DNA from: Terriglobia bacterium
GTDB lineage: Bacteria > Acidobacteriota > Terriglobia > Acidiferrales > UBA7541
Direction: 5' to 3'
DNA: 64,000 nucleotides
Assembly: GCA_020073705.1 (NCBI GenBank)
Contig: JAIQES010000021.1
Location: 36,219 to 100,218 of the forward strand
Shown here: positions 9,000-17,554 of the stretch, one piece after another
How positions within the stretch are numbered: the stretch's first letter is position 1
Layout of the letters: each line of letters begins with the position of its first letter
The notes under the pieces: model-generated
Told to the model about the DNA's origin: nothing
Seen by the model: the letters and a program-made list of their open reading frames with translations, nothing else
Databases searched by the model: none
Program-made: the position numbers and the translations under genes

Positions 9000-9866
9000 T
9001 CAGACCACATCCGCCATCGTGCCCTCGACCGCGTGGTAGTACACCAGCCCGCTAAGAACCAGCAGGACAACCGCTGCGGATGACGCCGCCATCAGCATGC
9101 CTGGGGGTTGCCCGTGTCCGGTCAGCGCCCAGCGAAACCCTTCGATGACGCCCGCCATCGGGTTCAATCCGTAAAGCCAGCGCCATTTTTCCGGCACTAG
9201 AGAACTCGGATAGGCAACTGGCGAGGCAAACATCCAAAACTGCACCAGGAAGGGCAGGACGTAGCGGACGTCCCTGTACAACGCGTTCAGGGCGGAAAGC
9301 CACAGGCCGACGCCAAGAGCGGTCAGGACCGCGAGCAGTGTGAAGACCGGCAGCCAGATCACGGCGCTGGTCGGCACGATGCGGTAATAAACCATCATTC
9401 CCAGCAACACGGCGAACGAGATGGCGAAATCCAGCAGTCCCGATAGAACCGAAGCAATCGGCAATACGACACGCGGGAAATAGATCTTCGTGATGACCCT
9501 TTGCTGATCGACAACGATGTTCGTCGCGCCCTGCATCGCAGTGGCGAAATACATCCATGGCAGCAGGGCACAATAATAAAAAATCGGGTAGGGCAGTCCC
9601 TGGGAAGGAATTTTCGCCAATTTGCCGAAAAACAGGCTAAACACAAGCATCGTCATCACGGGCTGGAGAACCGCCCAGGCTGCACCGATCACGGTCTGCT
9701 TGTATCGAACCTTGATGTCGCGCCAGACGAAAAAATAGAGCAACTCCCGGTAGGCCCACAATTCGGCGAGATCCAGCGCCAGCCAGCCGCGCCGGGCTGC
9801 AATGTGCACGACGGGAAACTCGCGTGTCTGCGCAACCGTCGCCATTTGGATCTGAGTGGCAGCCAC
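9000..9866 (-). CDS. wzm: Polysaccharide ABC exporter permease (Wzm)
   Basis: ABC-2 type permease of 288 residues with six predicted membrane helices, starting after a cytosolic RELLYFFVWRDIKVRYKQT segment, the conserved amphipathic entry helix of Wzm/TagG proteins. The pattern GAAWAVLQPVMTMLVFS and the C-terminal YGLNPMAGVIEGFRWAL motif are characteristic. It forms the membrane channel for the nascent polysaccharide and pairs with the ATPase encoded three bases downstream. It follows the multi-spanning protein gene by seven bases, so it is part of the same operon. Confidence 0.93.
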   Translation of the reverse strand: MAATQIQMATVAQTREFPVVHIAARRGWLALDLAELWAYRELLYFFVWRDIKVRYKQTVIGAAWAVLQPVMTMLVFSLFFGKLAKIPSQGLPYPIFYYCALLPWMYFATAMQGATNIVVDQQRVITKIYFPRVVLPIASVLSGLLDFAISFAVLLGMMVYYRIVPTSAVIWLPVFTLLAVLTALGVGLWLSALNALYRDVRYVLPFLVQFWMFASPVAYPSSLVPEKWRWLYGLNPMAGVIEGFRWALTGHGQPPGMLMAASSAAVVLLVLSGLVYYHAVEGTMADVV

Positions 9867-9873
9867 GATTTAC

Positions 9874-11358
9874 TCAGTCCTCCCCCGTCCGGAGACCTCT
9901 CTGCTGCTCGATGTCTTCCTGTTCAATGTGCTGCATCATGTCCTTACGATGCAAGAAGTAGGTTTCCAAACTATGCGTCAGCCGCAATGGCACCGCGACA
10001 AATTGATTGTGCGCCATCTCGCGCCACGAAATCTCCCCGCGCGCGGGAACCATGTGTGTGCCCCATTGTAAAATGAATCCTACATTCCATAGGGCAAAAA
10101 GTCCTAGCAAAGCAGCTTGTGTAACATAGGCAGCTCTCAAGGAGCGGAAAAACTTACTCATTCGCTCCAGGAATAGCGCCAGCCCGAGGACGAAAATTGG
10201 CGTCACAGAAATAAAGAAACGATTCCCGAACGAGGATAAACCATCCCAGTAGGGATAACACGAGATGACATAGTAGAAGGCCACGGCTCCTAGCGCACAA
10301 GATGCCTTGACTGTCTTCGCGCGGGTGGAAGGCAGGAACAACCCCAGGAGGGCAATGCCCAGTAGAGGAGTCCAGCTTAGCAAGCCGTGATCAGAGGAGA
10401 AGAGAACTGAAAAGCGATGGGGAGCGCGCCAATCCCACGGCAGCATTGAATAGGAACCGAACCGAAACATTCCGCCAAAGATGATGCGACGCGTAATTAG
10501 CGTCGGCAAAACTGTAATACACAAAGTCACCAAAAAAAAAACGTTCCCGGAGAACTGGCGCAGAGCTGCCGCTTTGTCCTTCCACCGCAGGACTCTAATG
10601 TAGCTCTGGATCGCTTCTACCAACGGGACGAGGAGGAACACGCCATTCACAAAGTAGACATCGAGCATCAAGCCCGAAATCAGGCCCAGCAGAAGCCATT
10701 GCCCCAACGTGCGGTCCGGGCGAGTCAGGTCCCAATACCAGAGAAATAACGCGACGGTGAAAGCAGAATGCGCATGCGACCAAAAGGGATTGAAGTACAT
10801 ATAAACTGGCAAGGAACTGGCCACCCAGACGCCGAGTGTGGCCATCAACGCCCACCCGGCATCGGTATACTTGCGAGCTAACGAGTAGCAAAGCAAAAGC
10901 CCACAAAAACCATACACGGCTGTGCCGACCGCCGCAGTGCCCCGGTAAGGAAGTGAAAAACCATCTGCGGGGATATTCCCGCCAAACCGATCCACAATTA
11001 GAACTGTCGCATGAGCAAGCAGCATGAACGGAGCCCAAAGCATTGCAGGCCCCACACTGAACAAATTGCTCACATACCCAACTCTGGTGTATTGATCCGG
11101 AAGGAGATTACCGTCTGGAGTCAACCGCGATTGCGAGAATCTAAGATTCGCGTTGCGCCAATCCATTTCAAATCGCAAGTTGTGCTGGATTAAAGGGGCT
11201 CGTGCGTAAGCATAATATCCCACGCCATCGCCATGCACCAAGGGATTGACAAACGGCAACGTCATGAGAAATACAGCAGTCAGGATGAGTAGATGGGACC
11301 GAATCCGGGCATCGGGCGCACCGCCCGTTCCTTCCGTGCCTGGCACAGTTGCCGACAT
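9874..11358 (-). CDS. Polytopic membrane protein, possible GT-C-type glycosyltransferase
   Basis: A 494-residue protein with roughly ten to twelve hydrophobic segments. The first periplasmic loop carries VHGDGVGYYAYARAP, an Asp in the position used by GT-C enzymes, followed by an aromatic loop (QYTRVGYVSNLFSVGPAMLW) and FNPFWSHAHSAFTVAL. This architecture suits a lipid-sugar-dependent glycosyltransferase or an uncharacterised glycan-assembly protein. It sits two bases from the downstream end of the GT2-methyltransferase gene and seven from wzm, firmly in the operon. The first 23 residues are polar. Function is inferred from topology and context only. Confidence 0.6.
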   Translation of the reverse strand: MSATVPGTEGTGGAPDARIRSHLLILTAVFLMTLPFVNPLVHGDGVGYYAYARAPLIQHNLRFEMDWRNANLRFSQSRLTPDGNLLPDQYTRVGYVSNLFSVGPAMLWAPFMLLAHATVLIVDRFGGNIPADGFSLPYRGTAAVGTAVYGFCGLLLCYSLARKYTDAGWALMATLGVWVASSLPVYMYFNPFWSHAHSAFTVALFLWYWDLTRPDRTLGQWLLLGLISGLMLDVYFVNGVFLLVPLVEAIQSYIRVLRWKDKAAALRQFSGNVFFLVTLCITVLPTLITRRIIFGGMFRFGSYSMLPWDWRAPHRFSVLFSSDHGLLSWTPLLGIALLGLFLPSTRAKTVKASCALGAVAFYYVISCYPYWDGLSSFGNRFFISVTPIFVLGLALFLERMSKFFRSLRAAYVTQAALLGLFALWNVGFILQWGTHMVPARGEISWREMAHNQFVAVPLRLTHSLETYFLHRKDMMQHIEQEDIEQQRGLRTGED

Positions 11359-11360
11359 GC

Positions 11361-12869
11361 TTAGCTCGCCGCCCCGCGAACAGCCGATTCTGGTCGGAAG
11401 GATTGTAAAGACACGTGGTCTGTTTCGAAACCCGGCTTTCTAAGCACGGCGATCAAAGAGAGGGGAGGAAATGGCAAGAATCTGTCTATCACCCGGAACA
11501 ACGGTGTCAAGAAGTTCAACGTTTTGATCTGCCACAAGCCGAAGGTCTTCCTTCGCAACAGGCGCCCGTTCAACCACCAGGCAGGAGAACCCGCGCGATT
11601 AAATGACAAAAGGGTTTCGACTTGAAATCCGGCCTGGGCGGCAAGTTCTGTGAATTGGGCTCGCGTATAGCGGCGCTGATGCCCCAGAACCTCATCGAGT
11701 GTGCCAAATAATTTCGGCCCGCAAGGCACAAGCACGATCGCGCGTCCGCTCTTCTCAAGAGCTTCCCAAATGTTTCGCAGCGCGCCAAGATCATTTGCCA
11801 GGTGCTCGACCACATTTAAACAGATGACAGTGTCAAATCTCTGTTCTGATGGATAGGAGTCATGCATCTCGCCGTCTGTGTAGCCCACGCGCAGATAAGG
11901 ATGATTGGGAATCAAGTTCTGCAGGTAGGTCAGATAAAGCGGGTTGATGTCGCTGGCCCAGTAGAGTTTGCGAGGAATCAACTGGAGGGTCAGGTTACCC
12001 GTTCCAGCGCCGATCTCGAGAACCCGCTCGCCGATGTATGGCCGAATCACGTCGGCCATCCATCGAGTGAAGCGCGGTGCGCGATTCAACCTTCCTAGAA
12101 TCTGGCTGCCATATTCGTCTTCGACATAGACATGGTCGGAGCATGCAAAGCGAACGATTGCGGCAAGGGCGCGAAAACCGTCCTTCAATCTTATCTTTTT
12201 CCCTTCCTGATAGGTTCGGCCAGAGTATCGAATCGGCACCTCAAAAATTCGTGCGCCACGCTTGGCGAGTTTGATGGTTATCTCAGGTTCAATTTCAAAA
12301 CCACGGCTTACGAGCGGAATGCTTTTCAGGAATGCAGTCCGCACCATCTTGTAACACGTCTCCATATCAGTCAGATTGAGATCTGAAACGATGTTGCTCA
12401 TCAGCGTAAGTAAACGGTTACCGATCTCATGTCGAAAGAAGAGTACGCGCCGGTACTCGCCCGCCAAGAAACGAGAGCCAAAAACGGCGTCGGCGTGCTC
12501 CTGGAAGAAGACGTTGGCCATCTTGATCAGATCCTGCGGATGATACTCCAGGTCCGCATCATGGATTACGGTCAACTCCGTGTCCGCATACACGAGCCCC
12601 GTGCGAATCGCAGCAGCCTTTCCGAGATTGGACTCATGGCGGAGGAAAACCCACTCGAGCTTCTCTGTCGGCGCGTCCGCGAGTGAATGCTTAAAGTTCT
12701 CCAGGGCCGCGGCTGTTTCATCGGTCGAGCCGTCATCTACCACAATCACCTTGACGCGGTCCAGAAACGGCGATTCGCCGAGTGAGCGGAGGCGAACAAT
12801 ACTGGGCACGACCAGATGTTGCTCGTTATAGACGGGAACAATAACCGAAAGTGTTGTGCTCGACTTCAT
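11361..12869 (-). CDS. Fusion: GT2 glycosyltransferase + class I methyltransferase
   Basis: Two-domain cytosolic enzyme. Residues 1-240 are a GT2 (dolichyl-phosphate-mannose-synthase-like) domain: LSVIVPVYNEQ, VIVVDDGSTDET, VIHDADLEYHPQDL, and the GSRFLAGEYRR segment. Residues 270-500 form a SAM methyltransferase: IGERVLEIGAGTGNLTLQL, DINPLYLTYL, and VICLNVVEHLAND. The fusion suggests a lipid-linked sugar is made or capped and then methylated, a common way to set chain end or length for Wzt-dependent export (inference). I use the Met at 12869 (MKSSTTLSVIVP), where the fold begins; the track start at 12923 adds 18 polar residues and is not excluded. Confidence 0.82.
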   Translation of the reverse strand: MKSSTTLSVIVPVYNEQHLVVPSIVRLRSLGESPFLDRVKVIVVDDGSTDETAAALENFKHSLADAPTEKLEWVFLRHESNLGKAAAIRTGLVYADTELTVIHDADLEYHPQDLIKMANVFFQEHADAVFGSRFLAGEYRRVLFFRHEIGNRLLTLMSNIVSDLNLTDMETCYKMVRTAFLKSIPLVSRGFEIEPEITIKLAKRGARIFEVPIRYSGRTYQEGKKIRLKDGFRALAAIVRFACSDHVYVEDEYGSQILGRLNRAPRFTRWMADVIRPYIGERVLEIGAGTGNLTLQLIPRKLYWASDINPLYLTYLQNLIPNHPYLRVGYTDGEMHDSYPSEQRFDTVICLNVVEHLANDLGALRNIWEALEKSGRAIVLVPCGPKLFGTLDEVLGHQRRYTRAQFTELAAQAGFQVETLLSFNRAGSPAWWLNGRLLRRKTFGLWQIKTLNFLTPLFRVIDRFLPFPPLSLIAVLRKPGFETDHVSLQSFRPESAVRGAAS

Positions 12870-12930
12870 GAGCGAGTTGCGCGGTCTCTCTTCTTGGTCG
12901 AAAATGTTCGAGCCGCACACCACAGTTACT

Positions 12931-13935
12931 TCATGCTGAGGCGATGCCGACCGTCACATGCGTTGTGGCGGCGCGCTTGCCGCGAAGGTGGGATGCAACT
13001 CGATCCACGATTTCCGGCAACGTTGTCCTGGGACGGAAGCCGGTCAGCCGTTCCAGTTTGTCGAGACAAGGAACCCGCCGGAACATGTCCTCGAATCCGG
13101 GCTCATATGCCTCGTCATAGGGAATAAACTGGATGGGCGAAGAGCTGCCGGTCCGCTCCTTGACCATGTGAGCCAGGCCTTCGATCGTCACTTCGTGGTC
13201 GGTGCCCACATTAGTCACTTCGCCAACCGCCTTGTCGGTCGCAACCAGCCGGAGAATCGCTTCGACGGAATCTCGCACGTCGCAAAAGCAGCGCGACTGC
13301 CGGCCCGTGCCGTAGACCGTGATGGGCGCGCCTTCCAACGCCTGGCCCACAAAATTCGGCATGACCATCCCGTAACGCCCCGTTTGCCGCGGTCCCACCG
13401 TATTGAACAACCGTGCAATCACGACCGGCTGCTTCTTTTCCTTCCAGTAGGAGAGAGCCAGGAATTCATCCAGCGCCTTTGACGCGGCGTAACTCCAGCG
13501 GCCCTTGGTAGTCGGACCGAGCACCAGGTCGGCGTCTTCATGGAAAGGCACATTGATGTTCTTTCCATACACCTCGGAAGTCGAGGCGGTAAAGACAAGC
13601 TTACGTTTCCTGCAGGCGGCCTCGAGCACCATTTGTGTGCCGTTGACGTTGGTTTCGATTGTTCGCACCGGGCTTTCGACGATTAGCTTGACGCCGACCG
13701 CCGCAGCCAGGTGGAAAATGACGTCGGCCTCATCCACAAGCTCCGCCAGCAATTGCCGGTTTTCGAGAGGCTCAAGAAAATAGTGCATCCGGTCATACTT
13801 TTTGAGGTGGCGGATATTTTCCATACTGCCGGTCGAAAGATTGTCCATAAGCAGGACTTCGTCGCCACGCTCGAGCAGACGCTCGGCAAGATGCGAGCCC
13901 ACAAAACCTGCACCACCAGTAATTAAATAAACCAA
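12931..13935 (-). CDS. NAD-dependent sugar-nucleotide epimerase/dehydratase, TTG start
   Basis: Extended SDR enzyme of 334 residues acting on a nucleotide sugar. The Rossmann motif is YLITGGAGFVGSHLAERL, the active-site Thr/Ser stretch is FTASTSEVYG, and the catalytic Tyr-Lys pair is YAASK. RLFNTVGPRQTGRYGMVMP is shared with UDP-glucose 4-epimerase, GDP-mannose dehydratase and UXS-type enzymes, so the exact reaction stays open. The track ORF (to 14097) overlaps the kinase gene by 143 bases; the only start that fits is TTG at 13933-13935, with GGAGG seven bases upstream. It follows the BY-kinase gene by 19 bases. Confidence 0.82.
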   Translation of the reverse strand: MVYLITGGAGFVGSHLAERLLERGDEVLLMDNLSTGSMENIRHLKKYDRMHYFLEPLENRQLLAELVDEADVIFHLAAAVGVKLIVESPVRTIETNVNGTQMVLEAACRKRKLVFTASTSEVYGKNINVPFHEDADLVLGPTTKGRWSYAASKALDEFLALSYWKEKKQPVVIARLFNTVGPRQTGRYGMVMPNFVGQALEGAPITVYGTGRQSRCFCDVRDSVEAILRLVATDKAVGEVTNVGTDHEVTIEGLAHMVKERTGSSSPIQFIPYDEAYEPGFEDMFRRVPCLDKLERLTGFRPRTTLPEIVDRVASHLRGKRAATTHVTVGIASA

Positions 13936-13954
13936 ATCGGATCCTCCATGCAGC

Positions 13955-16279
13955 CTAGTCTTGGCCCAATTGAGACTCTGAATGCTCGGCTCGATGGGAC
14001 GACTTGCGCGACTTCTTGCCGTCTTCCTCCCGGCCATAACCTCCGTAGGAATAGGGATAATACCGATACGAGTAGTAGTAGTCGGGCGAACTGGCATCCA
14101 CGGCGTTCAGCACTACACCGAGCATGTGGCATTTCACGCCCCCCAAGAGATCCCGTGTGCGTGTAAACGCTTCCTTCGGCGTCTCGCCGCTGCGCACCAC
14201 CAGCAACACGCCGTCTACAACAACCGAAAGAATAACCGCATCCGTCGCAGCCATAATCGGCGGAGAGTCAATCACGACAAACTTGTACCGGGAACGGAGA
14301 TCGGCGATGAGTTCCATCAGCCTGTGCGAAGACAATAAGTCAGCTGGATTGGGCGGAATAGGCCCGGTCGGAATCGCCGCGAGGTTCGTGATCGCCGGGT
14401 GTGGCACGGTGATCAGATCCAGCGAAGATACGCCAGCCAGATAGGAACTCAAACCGGCGTGTTTGCCGTCAACAAGACTCAGCGCCCGGTTAATTCCGGG
14501 TTTCCGCAGGTCGGCGTCAACCAGCAGCGTCTTGTCACCAAGTTGCGCGAGCGTAACTGCCAGGTTTACTGCTGCGGTCGTTTTCCCTTCACGCGGCAAC
14601 GCGCTGGTCATCAGAATGACCTGCGGAGGATGATCGGCCTGCGACAGCAGCAAAGACGTCCGCAGCGCGCGAAACGCTTCCGACATCTGCGATTGCGGCA
14701 TGTTATGCGACATCAGCTCCGCCCGGCCTTCCTTACCGGCGATTACCGGGGACTTCAACAATTTCGATAATCGCCCGCCGCGTTTCCCATTGGCGCTGGA
14801 AAGGGCCGGCACAACCGCCAGCGTTGGCAGCCGGGCCATCGTTTCGATGTCGTCCGGCGTCTTCACGGTGTTGTCCATATACTCGCGCAGAAGCGCCAGA
14901 CCGATCCCACCGATCAGCCCGACCAGGATGCTCAGCATGATGTTTCTCGTCTTGTTCGGACGCGAAGGCCCGGTCGGAATCAGCGCAGGGTCAACCACTC
15001 GAATATTCGAAGAACGCAAACCCGCGGTAATACCCGCTTCCTTCAGTTTCTGAAGCATCCCGTCGTACAACTGCTTGTTCGCCTCGGCTTCGTGTCTCAG
15101 GATGTTGTACTGCACCAGCTTCTCGGCCATCTGGTTGGTTTCCGTCTTCTGCTGGTCCAGCGCCTGTTGCAGCAGAAGTTCCCGCTGCCGTGAGCCGCGA
15201 TACTGCGCTTCCATCTGGTTGGCGATATTCGTCTTCTCACGCACAACCAGTTGATCGAGATCCTTCAACTGCGCCTGCAGCCGGACAACCTTGGGATACT
15301 TGGGGCCGTACTGGTTGACAGCGTCGGTGTACTGAGCGCTCAACGTGCTTTGCTGTTTGAGAATGTCTTGAATGACGGGACTTTCGCGAACGGCGGAGAT
15401 TGCATCATAATTCCCCGCTTGCGCGAGCTGATAAACCGCCTCTTTGTTGATCCGGTCCGTTTGCGCATCGGTCAGTTGCTTGTTTAGGTCTGCCAGCTTT
15501 TGCGAGCTAATATCGTTCTTCTCGTCGATCGTCCAGATTTGGTTTTCTCGTTCATAAGCAAGGCGCGCGTCTTCGGCGTTCTCCACCTTAATCTTCATTT
15601 CATTGAGCTGTCCGGCAAGCCAATTCGAAGCCTGCGTCGCGGCTTCGAAACGGCTTCGGAAATTCTGCTCGATGAAATTGTTAATATGGGCATTGACAAC
15701 GCGCGCGGCCAGACTCGGATTGGTGGCCTCGAATGTCACATCCAGCAGGCGGCTATTCGGCACCCGTTTGACGGCCAGGCCGCCGAGAAATGCGCCCAGG
15801 GCCGCAGGCCGCTGCAAGCTGGCATCACTTCCCGGCTCTGCGGGTTTTACCGGCTTTCCCGGGTGACCACCGAATTGCGGCAGTTGATCCAGACCCATGG
15901 ATTTAACGGTCAGCATCGCCAGAGTCTCGCTCTGGAGAATCTTGGACTGCGTCATGATGTAATCTTCCAAATCTTCATACATCTCGTCCGCATTCGAATC
16001 AGAGAAATGAATCGGGGCGCTCTCGCGGTCAATTTCAATTCTCGCCGTGGCTTCGTACACAGGCTGCATCCGGACAGTGGCGATCGTGACGATCGAAACG
16101 ATCGCCAGCAGGAAAAATAGAATCAGCCACTGATGCTTGCGCACTACGATCAAATAGTCGAGCAGGTGAGGCTCGCGCGGCATCAGGTCCATAGCCAGAA
16201 ACGGTGAACGGTTCTGGAGCGAATCTGAGGCGCCGCCGGTAGAGCGTTGACGCGGTGCTAAATTGTTTGTCTCATCCAT
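13955..16279 (-). CDS. Polysaccharide co-polymerase with BY-kinase domain (Wzc-like)
   Basis: Inner-membrane protein controlling polysaccharide chain length and export with Wza. Residues 30-180 form a Wzz domain with the first membrane helix (WLILFFLLAIVSIVTIATV), residues 200-430 are a long periplasmic coiled coil, the second helix is near 455-475 (IMLSILVGLIGGIGLALL), and the cytosolic kinase begins near 540. It shows the bacterial tyrosine kinase motifs: Walker A LPREGKTTAAVNLA, Walker A' TLLVDADLRKPG and Walker B FVVIDSPPIM. The C-terminus has a tyrosine cluster (YYYSYRYYPYSYGGYG), the expected autophosphorylation tail. It lies 54 bases downstream of wza. Confidence 0.93.
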   Translation of the reverse strand: MDETNNLAPRQRSTGGASDSLQNRSPFLAMDLMPREPHLLDYLIVVRKHQWLILFFLLAIVSIVTIATVRMQPVYEATARIEIDRESAPIHFSDSNADEMYEDLEDYIMTQSKILQSETLAMLTVKSMGLDQLPQFGGHPGKPVKPAEPGSDASLQRPAALGAFLGGLAVKRVPNSRLLDVTFEATNPSLAARVVNAHINNFIEQNFRSRFEAATQASNWLAGQLNEMKIKVENAEDARLAYERENQIWTIDEKNDISSQKLADLNKQLTDAQTDRINKEAVYQLAQAGNYDAISAVRESPVIQDILKQQSTLSAQYTDAVNQYGPKYPKVVRLQAQLKDLDQLVVREKTNIANQMEAQYRGSRQRELLLQQALDQQKTETNQMAEKLVQYNILRHEAEANKQLYDGMLQKLKEAGITAGLRSSNIRVVDPALIPTGPSRPNKTRNIMLSILVGLIGGIGLALLREYMDNTVKTPDDIETMARLPTLAVVPALSSANGKRGGRLSKLLKSPVIAGKEGRAELMSHNMPQSQMSEAFRALRTSLLLSQADHPPQVILMTSALPREGKTTAAVNLAVTLAQLGDKTLLVDADLRKPGINRALSLVDGKHAGLSSYLAGVSSLDLITVPHPAITNLAAIPTGPIPPNPADLLSSHRLMELIADLRSRYKFVVIDSPPIMAATDAVILSVVVDGVLLVVRSGETPKEAFTRTRDLLGGVKCHMLGVVLNAVDASSPDYYYSYRYYPYSYGGYGREEDGKKSRKSSHRAEHSESQLGQD

Positions 16280-16333
16280 AAGATCTTCGTTTGCTCCACG
16301 GCATCAAATCGAATTCGCACTCCTCGTGGCGGT

Positions 16334-17407
16334 CTATAACTTGCCCGCAGTGACCAGAGTAAGGCCGGTCGTGAGTCCAATAGCAACATTGCCAGCGCGG
16401 TTCAATGCCTTTTTCCCGGAACTGTCCGGAACAAAAAGAATGTCACTACCCTGCAACATCACGTCTTCGGTCTTGAGGTGCATGACTTTGCTTAAATTGA
16501 CTGGCACTTCATCCCGCTTGCCAGTGTCCGGATTCTTACGCAGGATGATCGCCTGTTTCATCTTGGCACTCCCGGTTGGTCCACCGGCCAAAGAAAGCAC
16601 CTTAAGGGTGGTCATGTGGTCACGGTCGTTCTGCATCACGAACCCACCCGGATGGTTCACCGCACCAACTACATAAATAATTCCGGCCCGCGGCACGGAA
16701 ATGACGTCACCACCTAGAACCGGAACATTAAATCGTGAATCACCCGACTCCAGCAGGTCCGTCAAACTAATCGAAAACGTTTGAGATTCACCGGAAGCAG
16801 TTCCCGCATGCGGGTCCCCTGCATCTGGTGATGACGAAGGAGGGCGTGTGATAATGACGGTAGTCCCGGCATCGTCTGCGACACCGCCCGCTTGAGAAAG
16901 CACTTGCAGCAGGGTCATTTGACGAACCGCCTGAATCACCATCGCGGACCTAACCGCTCCAATCACTGTAATCGGCTGGCTTCGTTGCTCCTTCAGCGAA
17001 ACAGTGACCTGTGGCGTCGATACCAATCCGTTGGTCTGCAGTAATTCGGCGAGCTTGTCCTGGAGTTGGAAAGTCGTCAGCCCGATGGCGCTCACCTTCA
17101 CGGGAATCAACGGCAGTGAAATGAAACCGGTCTCGTTAACGCGAACCTCCCGGGAGAGTTCGGGCACATCAAATACCTCGATGCCCAATAAATCGCCACT
17201 TCCAATAACGTAATCGCCTAGCTTGGCGGAATTGGCAAGCGCGAGTTGCGCAATACGATCGTTGACCTCCGCCTTAGCCCCGAGCTTTGGCGACGGTGGT
17301 ATTTGATTTTGAGAGAAGGCTGCTGGAGCTGCCAGCAGAAAAAAGATCGCCGCCCAGCTAGACAAACGCACTAGCGGGCAGTATACACCCTGCCGTTGTT
17401 GAGTCAT
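16334..17407 (-). CDS. Polysaccharide export outer-membrane protein (Wza-like, SLBB)
   Basis: Outer-membrane or periplasmic export protein of the polysaccharide machinery. A signal peptide is visible (LSSWAAIFFLLAAPAAFSQ). It is followed by a Poly_export domain (YVIGSGDLLGIEVFDVPELSREVRVNETGFISLPLI) and two SLBB-like repeats (ITVIGAVRSAMVIQAVRQMTLLQVLSQAGG and IYVVGAVNHPGGFVMQ). No lipobox Cys is evident, unlike E. coli Wza, so it may span the outer membrane differently. The C-terminal VAIGLTTGLTLVTAGK could be a membrane-inserting helix. It is the first gene of the operon behind the promoter at 17434-17460. Confidence 0.9.
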   Translation of the reverse strand: MTQQRQGVYCPLVRLSSWAAIFFLLAAPAAFSQNQIPPSPKLGAKAEVNDRIAQLALANSAKLGDYVIGSGDLLGIEVFDVPELSREVRVNETGFISLPLIPVKVSAIGLTTFQLQDKLAELLQTNGLVSTPQVTVSLKEQRSQPITVIGAVRSAMVIQAVRQMTLLQVLSQAGGVADDAGTTVIITRPPSSSPDAGDPHAGTASGESQTFSISLTDLLESGDSRFNVPVLGGDVISVPRAGIIYVVGAVNHPGGFVMQNDRDHMTTLKVLSLAGGPTGSAKMKQAIILRKNPDTGKRDEVPVNLSKVMHLKTEDVMLQGSDILFVPDSSGKKALNRAGNVAIGLTTGLTLVTAGKL

Positions 17408-17433
17408 CAGATAGATTCCCCCACGCGATAGCC

Positions 17434-17460
17434 ATTATACAGACACTTTTTTCGTGTCAA
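17434..17460 (-). promoter_or_regulatory. Promoter of the polysaccharide operon
   Basis: On the minus strand TTGACA (17455-17460) and TATAAT (17434-17439) are both perfect sigma-70 hexamers, but the spacer is only 15 bases. The spacer and -35 contain the inverted repeat GACAC-N6-GTGTC, which could be a repressor or activator site that corrects or exploits the short spacing. The -10 lies about 26 bases upstream of the wza start. Confidence 0.65.
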
Positions 17461-17554
17461 GCGTGTTTGTTCGAGGGAAAACAGAATGTTTCGCATCGGT
17501 ACACCGCGTTGAAACATCGTGTCAACGCCCTGGCCGTGCGAAACGTTAGGAGAT

